DNA of 64,000 nt from Escherichia sp. E1V33 (GTDB taxonomy: Bacteria; Pseudomonadota; Gammaproteobacteria; Enterobacterales; Enterobacteriaceae). The notes under the pieces were generated by a model. The model was not told where the DNA came from. It saw nothing but the letters and a program-made list of their open reading frames with translations, and searched no databases. The stretch's first letter is position 1. Every line of letters begins with the position of its first letter. The stretch covers positions 186,001 to 250,000 of the forward strand of contig NZ_RHJI01000005.1 in the NCBI RefSeq assembly GCF_004211955.1, written 5' to 3'. Positions 12,040 through 22,687 of this stretch are shown piece by piece. The translations under genes and the position numbers were made by a program.

Positions 12040-12821
12040 ACTTTATCCTTGCTCTGCGGTTTGCGCGCGGTGACATGAATATAACGCCCCAGGTTAATAT
12101 ACGGTTCCTGGCGGCAATAACGCGTTTCTAATTCAAGTAATGCTTCGTAGCTGTCGCGCTGTTGGTGCTTTTCACGCAGATAATCATGAAACACGCGAAC
12201 GCCGGTCTTGCCGGTTATTTGCCAGCCAGCTTCTTCCAGCCACAGATAAACCTGCGCCGGATCGCGCGGATAGTCTGGCGAAAGCGTCCGTTTTTTCTTC
12301 TTCGGCATTCCCGCTTGCACGTAATCAAAGTTCCCTGCAACCATGTTGTGGATCAGCAAGCCATGCGCATTGTAGAACATTAACGATAACACACCGCCAG
12401 GACGCAACACTGACCACAGCGTCTTTAATACACTACGGGGCTCGGCCACCCACTCCAGTACTGCATGGAACAATATCAGATCAACGGGCGTTTCCAAATG
12501 CGAAGCAACGTCCTGAGCGGCGCAATGTATAAATTGCATGTTGTCGCTCACACCTTTCGCTTCTGCCGCCTGTTTTGCGCGTTCGATCATCTGGGCAGAA
12601 AGATCGCACAAAATGACCTGATGTCCGCGCTCGGCCATTTTGATTGCGGTCTGCCCTTCACCGCCACCGGCATCCAGCACACGCAGTTTTTGCGGGCCCA
12701 TTTCTGCCAGTATACGATCGAGATCTTGCCACAGAATAGCCTGTCGAAGCTGCCCTTTGGTGGTGCCGTAGATGTTACGGGAAAACTTTTCCGCAATATC
12801 ATCAAAATTGCGATCCTGCAT
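12036..12821 (-). CDS. cmoM: tRNA 5-carboxymethoxyuridine methyltransferase CmoM (SmtA)
   Basis: CmoM methylates the carboxyl group of cmo5U at the wobble position of certain tRNAs, using S-adenosylmethionine. The start at [10 protein letters not shown] gives 261 residues, as in K-12; an ATG four codons upstream (12833) is in frame. The SAM-binding motif [12 protein letters not shown] is at about residues 48-59, followed by the acidic motif [11 protein letters not shown] and [11 protein letters not shown]. It is the first gene of the muk operon (ATGA overlap with mukF) and is divergent from elyC, leaving about 135 bp for both promoters. The link between tRNA modification and chromosome condensation is conserved gene order rather than known joint function. 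Confidence 0.94.
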
Positions 12822-12956
12822 TGCTTTCTCCACCGGTTGGCTAAGACGTTATCTGATAAAGACGCTATTTTGTCACAGCCACGGCGAGAATGAACCAGTC
12901 TGGTGTAATATCGCTGGCGATCCCTTGCTATATGGTTAAAAAAGGAACCAGAAAGG

Positions 12957-13736
12957 ATGCTTTTTACACTGAAAAAAGTGATTGGCGGAATGCTGCTGCC
13001 ACTCCCGCTGATGTTGCTGATTATTGGCGTTGGGCTGGCGCTGCTATGGTTTAGCCGTTTTCAAAAAACCGGGAAGATATTTATTAGCATTGGGTGGCTG
13101 GCGCTTTTGTTATTAAGTTTGCAACCGGTAGCCGACCGCCTGCTGCGTCCCATCGAAAGCACCTATCCAACATGGAATAATGCACAAAAAGTGGACTATA
13201 TTGTGGTGCTGGGCGGCGGTTACACCTGGAACCCGCAGTGGGCGCCAGGCTCTAATTTAATCAATAACAGTCTGCCTCGCCTGAACGAGGGCGTTCGTCT
13301 GTGGCGCGCCAATCCTGGCGCAAAGTTAATCTTTACTGGCGGAGTGGCGCAAACCAATACGGTCAGCGCGGCGGAAGTGGGAGCCAGAGTTGCGCAATCA
13401 CTGGGCGTGCCGCGCGAGCAAATTATCACTCTGGATTTGCCGAAAGATACCGAAGAAGAAGCTGCGGCAGTGAAACAGGCAATTGGCGACGCTCCTTTCC
13501 TGCTGGTGACTTCTGCGTACCATTTGCCACGCGCGATGATCTTTTTTCAGCAGGAGGGGCTAAATCCACTGCCAGCCCCGGCGAACCAGTTGGCAATCGA
13601 CTCGCCGCTTAATTCTTGGGAGCGAGCAATCCCCTCGCCGCTCTGGTTGATGCATAGCGACCGCGTTGGCTATGAAACGCTTGGCCGCATCTGGCAGTGG
13701 TTAAAAGGTGCGTCAGGCGAGCCAGGGCAGAAGTGA
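12957..13736 (+). CDS. elyC: Envelope biogenesis factor ElyC (YcbC), DUF218 family
   Basis: ElyC is an inner-membrane protein needed for normal peptidoglycan synthesis at low temperature and thought to influence use of the lipid carrier undecaprenyl phosphate. The 259-residue protein has two hydrophobic N-terminal segments (about residues 10-30 and 36-55). A DUF218 domain follows, beginning DYIVVLGGGYTWNP and containing LIFTGG, TEEEAAAVKQ and VTSAYHLPRA. It is read divergently from cmoM. Its last 24 bases overlap the 3' end of the convergent ycbJ, so the two transcripts share antisense ends. Confidence 0.92.
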   Translation: MLFTLKKVIGGMLLPLPLMLLIIGVGLALLWFSRFQKTGKIFISIGWLALLLLSLQPVADRLLRPIESTYPTWNNAQKVDYIVVLGGGYTWNPQWAPGSNLINNSLPRLNEGVRLWRANPGAKLIFTGGVAQTNTVSAAEVGARVAQSLGVPREQIITLDLPKDTEEEAAAVKQAIGDAPFLLVTSAYHLPRAMIFFQQEGLNPLPAPANQLAIDSPLNSWERAIPSPLWLMHSDRVGYETLGRIWQWLKGASGEPGQK

Positions 13737-14606
13737 TTTAGTCGCCAGATCAAAGTTGCTACGGTTAAACCGCCCGGTATTTACCAGTTGCGCAACTTCA
13801 TCCCATAACACATACAGCCAACGCCGCCAGATGAACGACTCCGCCACTGGCGCGCGTTGTAGGTAACTCCAGAGCAAATCTTCCGCCAGGGTATTATCCA
13901 TCAACCGGAATAATTCATACTCACGCGGCGCCCAGAGCATTAACCCCGGTCCGACCATCGCCAGGAGCTGATCGCTACGGGAATCTTTCAGCATGCTGCG
14001 CAAACAGAAATTGCCGTGAATGAGCACACAATTATCGTTAAAACCTTCAAATAACACCGGCAGACATTCACGGGTGCGAAACAGGATCCGCTTATCCTGC
14101 ATGGTTAAACCAGTGTTATTGAACTGATTGAGCGTCGCCCATAGCATTTCAACGTGCTGGCGATACCAGGAAGGCCAGAAATTTTCCTGGGTATTATCTA
14201 CTGCGCCAACACATCCGCGGCTGTCCTGACGGTGCCAGGCCAGCAACGCTTCAACAATTTGATCTTTCAGATGTTCCCAACGTTCTGGTGTTCTTGCGGG
14301 AGCTTCCACAGAAACACCGCGCATCCGCTCCAGCAACAGGACATCGGGGCCGGGATGTTCTTCATGGGTCATCACGCCATAGATAGTCGGCATGCGAACA
14401 GTCCCGCTCCGGGCCAGCATGGTGGTTTTCCATGCCAGCTGTCTGGCCTGCCCCGGGGTAGAAAAACTTCGCGCCATGAGTGGCATCGGGTTTCCCTGGC
14501 TGTCATACAACGCCCATAGAGTAGTGTCTACCTTTTCATTCACACACTCTATACGACTCAATCTTTCGCCCAGTAAATGGCTTAGTTCGGCACGCAGCTG
14601 TTCCAT
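13713..14606 (-). CDS. ycbJ: YcbJ, aminoglycoside-phosphotransferase-like protein of unknown function
   Basis: The 297-residue protein has a kinase-like (APH/choline kinase type) layout: an N-lobe, the loop segment VLIHGNFCLRSML, which resembles a catalytic HGD-x-N loop but has HGNF, and a helical C-lobe. HGNF lacks the usual catalytic Asp, so activity is uncertain. No signal peptide or membrane segment is seen. It is probably monocistronic, lying between elyC (convergent, 24-base overlap) and kdsB. No established substrate is known to me. Confidence 0.85.
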   Translation of the reverse strand: MEQLRAELSHLLGERLSRIECVNEKVDTTLWALYDSQGNPMPLMARSFSTPGQARQLAWKTTMLARSGTVRMPTIYGVMTHEEHPGPDVLLLERMRGVSVEAPARTPERWEHLKDQIVEALLAWHRQDSRGCVGAVDNTQENFWPSWYRQHVEMLWATLNQFNNTGLTMQDKRILFRTRECLPVLFEGFNDNCVLIHGNFCLRSMLKDSRSDQLLAMVGPGLMLWAPREYELFRLMDNTLAEDLLWSYLQRAPVAESFIWRRWLYVLWDEVAQLVNTGRFNRSNFDLATKSLLPWLA

Positions 14607-14716
14607 TCAGATTACCCTCATAAAAGCTACTGCTTTCATAATGAGCGCCAATGTAAAAGATGTCACCTGAATGAGATCAATTGTTGAAGGGAAAAAATAC
14701 AGAGAATCGTAACGCT

Positions 14717-14750
14717 ACGACACTCCTCCCAAAATTGGATGGAGTGTCGT
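14717..14750 (-). terminator. Inverted repeat after kdsB, probable terminator
   Basis: ACGACACTCC and GGAGTGTCGT form a perfect 10-bp stem with a 14-base loop, ten bases beyond the kdsB stop. No long T run follows on the minus strand, so termination strength is uncertain. Confidence 0.5.
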
Positions 14751-14759
14751 GGAGATAAA

Positions 14760-15685
<926 letters not shown>

Positions 15686-15736
15686 AGTTCCTCCAGATGG
15701 ATCGGGTTATGAATGCATAAATCTTATCATAATCAT

Positions 15737-16969
15737 TTATGCGTCGGGGTCTATTTCCCAGCCGGTGCGGCAATCGGTAAAGAAACCGTGCGGGCAGCGC
15801 CCTATTGTTACTCGCGTTGCCTGCTGCCAGTGAGCAAAATCAGTAATCGCCTGACGCAGCCCTTTTTGAAGGGTCACTGTTGGTTTTACGCCATCCTGTA
15901 ACCAGAGTGAAAGCACTTCAAAAATGCCAGTCTGGCGATGCATCTTAGAATCCATTCGTCCAACTAATTGCCCACGATGCAATAACGGTAGAACGAAATA
16001 ACCATACTGGCGTTTGGGCGCTGGCGTGTAGCACTCCAGTCGGTAGCTAAAATCAAAAAGTTGTTCTGCCCGTTTACGATCCCAGACAACAGGATCAAAA
16101 GGTGACAGCACGGTGCTATGTGTTGCTGTTAGCTTACCCACAAGCGCACGCTCGAGCAGCGGTAACAAATCGGCATGTAGCCAAAGTCGCCCTAATTTCT
16201 CCACATTTACGGCGATGATTTGCCGCTGTTCAGCTCTCACATCACGCCACGCCGCCAGCGCTGGTCGTTTCAGCCGGTAGTAATCCGCCAGCCACTGTTC
16301 GCGAAATATTCCCAGGCTGCGCGCACTGTTATCCAGCATGATGATTTCTGCTTCCTGCTGCGAAAGCAGATCCCGCTCGTCATTCCAGTACGGCATGACG
16401 CGATGGGTTAAATCATAAACGCGCTGGAAATTGCGTCGTTCAACCACCATCACCTTTCCGGCGGTAAAGAGCCCTTCCAGATGACGTTTATGTGGCTTCC
16501 ACTCCCACCAGCCGCTCGCCCCTTTACGAGGATGCTCAAAATCGGCTGAACGTACCGGCCCGTTATTCTGAATATGCTGAATTAACTGTGCAATTTCCGC
16601 CGCATGTTCCTGCATCCAGGCATCTTTGTATTTCCAGCCCATTTTTTCAGGTGCCAGCATGCGGTGGCGAATTAGTTGAAAATCGCTACGCGGCATAAAA
16701 CTAGCCTCATGCGCCCAGTATTCCATTAATTCACCACGCGCCAGCGATTCATCCAGCCACTGCGGCGGATAATGACCAAGACGACTGAAAAGCACCAGAT
16801 AAGGGCTGCGGGCAACGATATTAATGGTGTCGATTTGCAGCAAGGACATGCGAGAAATGGTAGCCAGAATATCTTCCGGCAACGCGCGACGACGGGGCTT
16901 GTTTAATAGCCCTTGCGCAGTGAGATGCAGATTTCGCGCATCGGTGAGGGAGAGATAAGGCAGCGTCAT
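15737..16969 (-). CDS. ycaQ: Interstrand-crosslink DNA glycosylase YcaQ
   Basis: YcaQ belongs to the HTH_42 (AlkZ-like) glycosylases. It removes N7-alkylguanine adducts and unhooks DNA interstrand cross-links, a role demonstrated for the E. coli protein. The 410 residues are full length. The winged-helix repeats are indicated by LLQIDTINIVARSPYLVLFSR (quoted in part: LLQIDTINIV, SPYLVLFSR). The catalytic QxD-type motif corresponds to LQID at about residue 45. The C-terminal end has LSPFDPVVWDRKRAEQLFDF. It lies downstream of lpxK with a 36-base gap and may be read from the comEC-msbA-lpxK transcript. Confidence 0.9.
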   Translation of the reverse strand: MTLPYLSLTDARNLHLTAQGLLNKPRRRALPEDILATISRMSLLQIDTINIVARSPYLVLFSRLGHYPPQWLDESLARGELMEYWAHEASFMPRSDFQLIRHRMLAPEKMGWKYKDAWMQEHAAEIAQLIQHIQNNGPVRSADFEHPRKGASGWWEWKPHKRHLEGLFTAGKVMVVERRNFQRVYDLTHRVMPYWNDERDLLSQQEAEIIMLDNSARSLGIFREQWLADYYRLKRPALAAWRDVRAEQRQIIAVNVEKLGRLWLHADLLPLLERALVGKLTATHSTVLSPFDPVVWDRKRAEQLFDFSYRLECYTPAPKRQYGYFVLPLLHRGQLVGRMDSKMHRQTGIFEVLSLWLQDGVKPTVTLQKGLRQAITDFAHWQQATRVTIGRCPHGFFTDCRTGWEIDPDA

Positions 16970-17005
16970 TCATTGCTCCATCAATTAAACGCTGCCGTGG
17001 CGGAA

Positions 17006-17992
17006 TTAGTTGCCAGAAGCCAGCGAGGAAAGTTGTACGAGCAGTCTTTCTGGTTCATCGCCCGTAAGCTGTGCGTCAACGGGCAAATACCACCAGTTTT
17101 CTTCCGCAAAAGCCCGACATTTCACCGCATCTTTTTCAGTCATGACGAGTGTTTGCCCGGCGCTTACTAGTGCGCTGACATCCGCATGATTCAAAGATTG
17201 ATGATCAGCCAGCGGCACACATTTTTCCGGTTGTATACCGCACATCTTTAGTGTGGCAAAAAAGCGCGGCGGGTGACCAATACCAGCCATCGCTACCACA
17301 TGTTTAAGTTGTGTAACGTCACAACGAGCGCCGGTAAGCAAATTCACTGCCTGACCCGGAATTAAATTCATCGGAATTTCACCGTGACGCGGTACGCCGC
17401 CATTAATGATTACCGCATCAACCGATTTTAAGCGCCCTGCGCGCTCGCGCATTGGCCCCGCTGGCAACCACCAGCCATTGCCAAATCGACGCACACCATC
17501 GATAACAACGATTTCCACATCACGCGCCAGACGGTAATGCTGTAAACCGTCATCAGTTACGATGATCTGCACATCAGGGTGTTGTGCCAGAATGGCTTTT
17601 ACCGCATCTGAACGGACGGGAGAAACTGCAACAGGCGCACCGGTACGTTGATAAATCAGCACCGGTTCATCACCCGCCTGTGCAGTGGTGGTATCTGCCG
17701 ACAATAACAGCGGATACGACTCAGCTTTACCACCATAGCCCCGGGACACTACGCCAACACAAATACCGCGTTTTTGTAGTTGTTCCACCAGCCAGACAAC
17801 CACCGGGGTTTTCCCGTTACCGCCCGCGGTGAGATTACCGACCACGACAACCGGCACGGGAGCACACCATGCGCGTTTGAGTTTCAATTTGTAGCAAAGA
17901 CGGATTGCGCCACTCACCAGGCCATACAGCCAGGAGAGTGGCAGCAGCAGCCGCCACAAAGGCGACTCACCGGACCAGATTTTTTCGATCAT
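17006..17992 (-). CDS. lpxK: Tetraacyldisaccharide 4'-kinase
   Basis: LpxK phosphorylates the 4' position of the lipid A disaccharide at the cytoplasmic face of the inner membrane, giving lipid IVA. The 328-residue protein has an N-terminal membrane-associated helix ([20 protein letters not shown] region) and a P-loop [16 protein letters not shown] at about residues 49-64, followed by the metal motif [13 protein letters not shown]. It overlaps msbA by four bases (ATGA). The pairing makes sense because MsbA flips the lipid A-core that depends on LpxK. Confidence 0.97.
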   Translation of the reverse strand: MIEKIWSGESPLWRLLLPLSWLYGLVSGAIRLCYKLKLKRAWCAPVPVVVVGNLTAGGNGKTPVVVWLVEQLQKRGICVGVVSRGYGGKAESYPLLLSADTTTAQAGDEPVLIYQRTGAPVAVSPVRSDAVKAILAQHPDVQIIVTDDGLQHYRLARDVEIVVIDGVRRFGNGWWLPAGPMRERAGRLKSVDAVIINGGVPRHGEIPMNLIPGQAVNLLTGARCDVTQLKHVVAMAGIGHPPRFFATLKMCGIQPEKCVPLADHQSLNHADVSALVSAGQTLVMTEKDAVKCRAFAEENWWYLPVDAQLTGDEPERLLVQLSSLASGN

Positions 17993-19737
17993 TGGCCAAA
18001 CTGCATTTTATGAAGTTGTGCGTAGACTCCACGGTGCTCAAGCAAATCGTTATGCGTACCGCGTTCCACAATGACACCATCCTCAACAACCACAATTTCG
18101 TCTGCCTTTTCAATGGTAGACAAGCGGTGGGCAATCACCAGTGAGGTACGGTTTTTCTGCAACTCGTCCAGCGCCGCCTGAATCGCACGTTCGGATTCGG
18201 TGTCCAGCGCCGAGGTGGCTTCATCCAGAATTAGAATTGGGCTATCACGCAGCAAGGCACGGGCAATGGCAATACGCTGACGCTGACCGCCAGAAAGCAA
18301 CACGCCGTTTTCACCAATCACCGTATCAAGACCGTTATCCATCTTATTGATAAAGTCCATGGCGTAGGCCATACGTGCCGCTTCTTCAATTTGCTCACGG
18401 CTGTACTGTTCAGTACGGGCATAAGCAATGTTGTTGGCAACCGTGTCATTAAACAGATGGACATTCTGCGACACCAGAGCAACCTGGTTACGTAACGACG
18501 CCAGGGTATACTCGCGCAGATCGTGACCATCCATCAGGATCTCGCCTTCATCGATATCATAAAAACGGGTTATCAGGCTGGCGATGGTCGATTTACCCGA
18601 GCCTGAACGCCCTACCAGAGCCACTGTTTTCCCTGCCGGGATCTTCAGGTTGATATTACGCAGCGCAGGGACTTCACGCCCCGGATAGGTAAAGGTGACA
18701 TTACGGAATTCGACGTCGCCGGTAGCACGCTCAATCTCGCGTTTACCTTCGTCTTTCTCCTGTTCACTATCCAGAATGGTAAACAGCGTCTGACACGCCG
18801 CCATCCCGCGTTGGAACTGGGCGTTAACGTTGGTCAGCGATTTCAGCGGACGCATCAGTGCAATCATCGAAGAGAAGACGACAGTAATCGTACCGGCAGT
18901 CAGGCTATCCATCACGCTTGGGAAGCTCGCAGCGTAGAGAACAAATGCCAGCGCCAGAGAGGCGATCAGCTGAATGATCGGGTCAGAGATGGAAGAGGCA
19001 GAAACCATCTTCATCCCCTGCAAACGCATCTTGTTGCTGACCTTATCAAAACGCTTCGTTTCTACTTCCTGGCCGCCAAAAATCAATACTTCTTTGTGGC
19101 CTTTCAGCATCTGTTCAGCACTGGTGGTCACCTGCCCCATAGTGTTTTGCATGTTTTTACTGATGCTGCGAAAACGCTTCGACACGATACGAATCGCAAT
19201 CGAGACGATCGGCGCCAGCACAATCAGTATGATCGACAGCTGCCAGCTGTAATAGAACATCATGGCGAACAGACCGATAATGGAAGCACCTTCACGCACC
19301 ACCGTAATCAGCGCGCCAGAAGACGACGAAGCAACCTGTTCAGAATCGTAAGTAATACGTGAAAGCAGTGTCCCGGTTGACTGTTTGTCAAAAAATGACA
19401 CTGGCATTCCCATCATGTGGCCGAACAGACGTCGACGCATGGTCATGACCACTTTTCCTGATACCCAGGAGATACAGTAGCTGGAGATATAACTGGTGAT
19501 ACCACGTAAAATCATCAGGCCGATAACCACCAGCGGCATCCACATCAGCACGGAGCGATCTGTTTTACCAAAGCCATCATCGAGAAGCGGCTTAAGGAGC
19601 GATAACATGAAGGTATCGCTGGCTGCGTTGAGAATTAACGCTATGCCCGCCACGATCAGACCCGCTTTAAAAGGCGCAATGGTTGGCCACAGTCGGCGGA
19701 ATGTCTGCCACGTAGAGAGATCTTTGTCGTTATGCAT
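17989..19737 (-). CDS. msbA: Lipid A export ATP-binding/permease MsbA
   Basis: MsbA is a homodimeric ABC exporter that flips lipid A-core across the inner membrane. The 582-residue protein has six N-terminal membrane helices (about residues 20-310) and an ATPase domain. Walker A is [10 protein letters not shown] (about 376-385), the signature is [17 protein letters not shown], and Walker B is [12 protein letters not shown], followed by the switch His in VIAHRL. It lies 36 bases after comEC and overlaps lpxK, as in K-12, in a comEC-msbA-lpxK unit. Confidence 0.98.
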   Translation of the reverse strand: MHNDKDLSTWQTFRRLWPTIAPFKAGLIVAGIALILNAASDTFMLSLLKPLLDDGFGKTDRSVLMWMPLVVIGLMILRGITSYISSYCISWVSGKVVMTMRRRLFGHMMGMPVSFFDKQSTGTLLSRITYDSEQVASSSSGALITVVREGASIIGLFAMMFYYSWQLSIILIVLAPIVSIAIRIVSKRFRSISKNMQNTMGQVTTSAEQMLKGHKEVLIFGGQEVETKRFDKVSNKMRLQGMKMVSASSISDPIIQLIASLALAFVLYAASFPSVMDSLTAGTITVVFSSMIALMRPLKSLTNVNAQFQRGMAACQTLFTILDSEQEKDEGKREIERATGDVEFRNVTFTYPGREVPALRNINLKIPAGKTVALVGRSGSGKSTIASLITRFYDIDEGEILMDGHDLREYTLASLRNQVALVSQNVHLFNDTVANNIAYARTEQYSREQIEEAARMAYAMDFINKMDNGLDTVIGENGVLLSGGQRQRIAIARALLRDSPILILDEATSALDTESERAIQAALDELQKNRTSLVIAHRLSTIEKADEIVVVEDGVIVERGTHNDLLEHRGVYAQLHKMQFGQ

Positions 19738-19773
19738 TCAAAAAACCAGCATTTGTTGAAATAGCCGCATATT

Positions 19774-22038
19774 CTACCCGTTATCCACTGGCACGCCAAA
19801 CCACTGATGATACCAACGAGGTAAAATTTGCTCCCTTAGGCTGCTGACCCGCCAGCCTTGCGCTGAAAAATCGACCGTTATTTGCCCCTGATGTGGAGTG
19901 TCAACCCATTGATATCCCTGTAGTTGATAGCGACGTTTAACTTTACTGGAAGGCAGTCGCCATGCGTTATAGCGCGATGCTGATGCCAGTGCCATTTTTC
20001 CATTTACGCGCTGAATTAATGGCACAGATGACGAGGTATTACTGCCGTGATGCGGTACCTGAATCAAGGTTGCCTGCACCTGCTGCCAGTAACGACTTAA
20101 CATTTTTTGTTCAGCCGGCGCTTCAATATCGCCAGTCAAAAGAATGCTATGTGTTCCGTCATCAACCTTAATCACACAGGAATGGTTATTTCCCTTTTCG
20201 TTACTCACTTGCAAAGGCCAGTGCACGCTAAACTGCAATCCTTGCCACTGCCACGCTTCGCCACGCACGCAGGGCTGATGGTGTTCCCAGTTTAAAGGGC
20301 TTCTTACCCATAACGTCGGCCAGGCATGTAATATCGAGTCCAGTCCCCCCCGGTGATCAAGATGTTCATGACTAAGAATAATGCCTTTCGGTTCAAGATC
20401 ATGCCAGCGGAGCCAGGGAATAATCAGTTGTTGCCCACTGTCCCCCTCCGGCCAGGCAAGCCCTGTATCATAGAGAACCGCTTTACCGTTTCGAGCGATC
20501 ACCATTGCCAGCCCTTGCCCGACATCAAGCATATATACCTGCCACTCGTCAGGCCGTGGTTTTTGCCACAGTGGCCAACACATTATAATTCCTCCAGCTA
20601 TACACACCGCAGGCAACGTTCGCCATGCGTTTAGTCGCCCTATCACCAGTAATAACCAGGGCGAAAATGATAGCCATTGCCAACGTTCAGCAATATTTAT
20701 CCACCCTTCAGGCAAACTCTTTAACACCCCAAAAAGTAAAGCCAGGGACCAATCGGCAAGAAACCACAATCCTTGCTCCAGGATTAATGGCCCGCTTAAA
20801 TGCACAACCATTGCGGCGAGGATCAACGGAACCGAAATAAATGTCACTAAGGGAATGGCGAACAGATTTGCCAGAAATGAAGTCAGACTAACGCCATGAA
20901 ATATGACTATTTGTACTGGCATTAGCAGGAGTGTTATACCTAGTTGCAGATGGATGAGTGAAACAGTAGCTCGCAATACAGGCGGCAACGACCAGACCGG
21001 ACAGGGAAACCACTGATACCAAAATATCAGCGCCGCCACCGCTGCGGCAGAGAGCCACAAACTTTGCGACAGGATAGCGACAGGGTCCATCAGTAGAATT
21101 GCCGCCAGGCAGCATATCCACACATCCCAGCCACTCCATTGCCGACCGCTCAATTTGAGCGCTCCCCAGGTCGCAAGTGCCACCACGGTACGCAATGCGG
21201 GCGGCTGCATACCGGTCAGCCAGGCATAAAAAGCAGCGCAGCAAACTCCGCCTATTAATGGCATCTGCCAGTAGATCCAACGCCCGGGGAGAAAAATTTG
21301 CCCACCGCGAATTAGCCCCGCAGCCAATAGTGCTGCAAAGGCGATGTGTAAACCCGATATCGCCATTAAGTGTGCCGTACCGGTATCGCGCATTATATTC
21401 TTAACTTCTTTAGATACCGATAACCGTTCACCCATTCCTAAACCGAGCATCACCGTCTGCCATGAATACGGTTGCAGCGTCGTTTGCAGAGATGCCAGAT
21501 ATTGCGCACGCAGGCTACAATCGGGTTCAATGACGTTTGCTTGCAGAAAACGCCCGGTAAGTGGCTGATGCTGGGCAATGGCATAACGCTGGCTGTCAAA
21601 GCCGCCATCATTAAGTTGACCATGAACAGCACGCACTTTGAGTTTCATCGACCATCGTTGCCCGGCGCATACCGCTTGTGGCAAATATTCGCCATATAGC
21701 GCGATGCCTGGCGCGGGAAATAACCGTCGCCCTTGTAGATGGGTAATTTTCCCGTAATGCGTGGTCATGCCATCAGTAGCGGTAATCTCTACGATTGCAT
21801 CCTGCGTCGCGCCAGCTAAGTTTTCCCCTGCCCACAGAATTTGCTTCGCCGCCAACACGCCCCAAAGAAAAAAAAGCAGTGTCAGCGTGAAATAACGGAC
21901 GGCTTTAACAGGAATAAATACCAGTAAGCAGGCGAATACAGTCAGACTTGCGAGAGTTAATGTCCCAGGCAATTGCGGCAAAATCAGCAACGGGAAAATT
22001 CCGCAAATTATGCATAGGCTAACCGTCGTTATTTTCAT
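19774..22038 (-). CDS. ycaI: ComEC/Rec2-family DNA-uptake channel homologue (YcaI)
   Basis: ComEC proteins form the inner-membrane channel for single-stranded DNA uptake in naturally competent bacteria. E. coli is not normally competent, although its com homologues support use of DNA as a nutrient. The 754-residue product has many hydrophobic segments in the N-terminal half, the competence-domain phrase MAISGLHIAFAALL, and a C-terminal metallo-beta-lactamase-like domain with VGQGLAMVI, SHEHLDHRGG, LLTGDIEA and VPHHGSNTSS. It is intact, without frameshift. It is the first gene before msbA-lpxK. Confidence 0.92.
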   Translation of the reverse strand: MKITTVSLCIICGIFPLLILPQLPGTLTLASLTVFACLLVFIPVKAVRYFTLTLLFFLWGVLAAKQILWAGENLAGATQDAIVEITATDGMTTHYGKITHLQGRRLFPAPGIALYGEYLPQAVCAGQRWSMKLKVRAVHGQLNDGGFDSQRYAIAQHQPLTGRFLQANVIEPDCSLRAQYLASLQTTLQPYSWQTVMLGLGMGERLSVSKEVKNIMRDTGTAHLMAISGLHIAFAALLAAGLIRGGQIFLPGRWIYWQMPLIGGVCCAAFYAWLTGMQPPALRTVVALATWGALKLSGRQWSGWDVWICCLAAILLMDPVAILSQSLWLSAAAVAALIFWYQWFPCPVWSLPPVLRATVSLIHLQLGITLLLMPVQIVIFHGVSLTSFLANLFAIPLVTFISVPLILAAMVVHLSGPLILEQGLWFLADWSLALLFGVLKSLPEGWINIAERWQWLSFSPWLLLVIGRLNAWRTLPAVCIAGGIIMCWPLWQKPRPDEWQVYMLDVGQGLAMVIARNGKAVLYDTGLAWPEGDSGQQLIIPWLRWHDLEPKGIILSHEHLDHRGGLDSILHAWPTLWVRSPLNWEHHQPCVRGEAWQWQGLQFSVHWPLQVSNEKGNNHSCVIKVDDGTHSILLTGDIEAPAEQKMLSRYWQQVQATLIQVPHHGSNTSSSVPLIQRVNGKMALASASRYNAWRLPSSKVKRRYQLQGYQWVDTPHQGQITVDFSAQGWRVSSLREQILPRWYHQWFGVPVDNG

Positions 22039-22194
22039 GCACTCCTCCCTGTTTTTGGAAAGTGTGCAACTTTGTTGAGTTGTTGTCTGGCGGGAGTTTT
22101 ACGTTGCCCGAGGCACGTTCAGAAGAATTTAACAGGATGATGAAAACTATACACAACTCTGCGAGACAGCTTCCAGAATCATATTGCAGAAATG

Positions 22195-22220
22195 AAAAAA
22201 GCACCCGACAGGTGCTTTTT
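22195..22220 (-). terminator. Terminator of ihfB
   Basis: AAAAAGCACC and GGTGCTTTTT form a stem with a CGACA loop; on the minus strand it ends in T6. It lies about 24 bases after the ihfB stop and separates it from comEC. Confidence 0.9.
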
Positions 22221-22243
22221 CCGCGTTCAAGTTTTACTAAAAC

Positions 22244-22528
22244 TCAACCGTAAATATTGGCGCGATCGCGCAATTCTTTACCGGGTTTAAAGTGAGGAAC
22301 GTATTTTCCTTCCAGCTCTACTTTATCGCCAGTCTTCGGATTACGTCCGGTACGCGGTGCGCGGTAGTGCAAAGAGAAACTGCCGAAACCGCGGATTTCA
22401 ATACGCTCGCCCTGCGCAAGAGTCGAGGCCATATGCTCCAGCATCTCTTTTACTGCATCTTCAACCGTCTTGGCGGGAATGTGCGATTGCTGGGTGGCAA
22501 GTCTTTCTATCAATTCTGACTTGGTCAT
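22244..22528 (-). CDS. ihfB: Integration host factor subunit beta
   Basis: IHF-beta pairs with IHF-alpha to bend DNA sharply at specific sites (WATCAANNNNTTR). It acts in transcription, recombination, replication and CRISPR spacer integration. The 94-residue protein begins [20 protein letters not shown] and carries the DNA-intercalating arm [20 protein letters not shown] with the key proline in RAPRTGRNP. It follows rpsA at 159 bases and has its own terminator. IHF sites are visible in the CRISPR leader of this window. Confidence 0.98.
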
Positions 22529-22581
22529 GATTCCTCCGGTTCCTTAAAGGCAAATTTAACGGCTGCTGTTGCTGCATTGAT

Positions 22582-22605
22582 TAAGGGCGGCCGTAGCCGC
22601 CCTTA
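22582..22605. repeat. Perfect hairpin between rpsA and ihfB
   Basis: TAAGGGCGGC and GCCGCCCTTA form a 10-bp stem with a CGTA tetraloop. It lies downstream of rpsA and upstream of ihfB. It lacks a long T tract and is probably a partial terminator or processing hairpin that sets the ihfB:rpsA ratio. Confidence 0.6.
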
Positions 22606-22687
22606 GTGCTTGATTACAGGACGAAACCTGCAATCTGTCAAGTAAACTCAGCAAACTTCGGAATAAAAATCCCGAAGAGTCAGAGAA

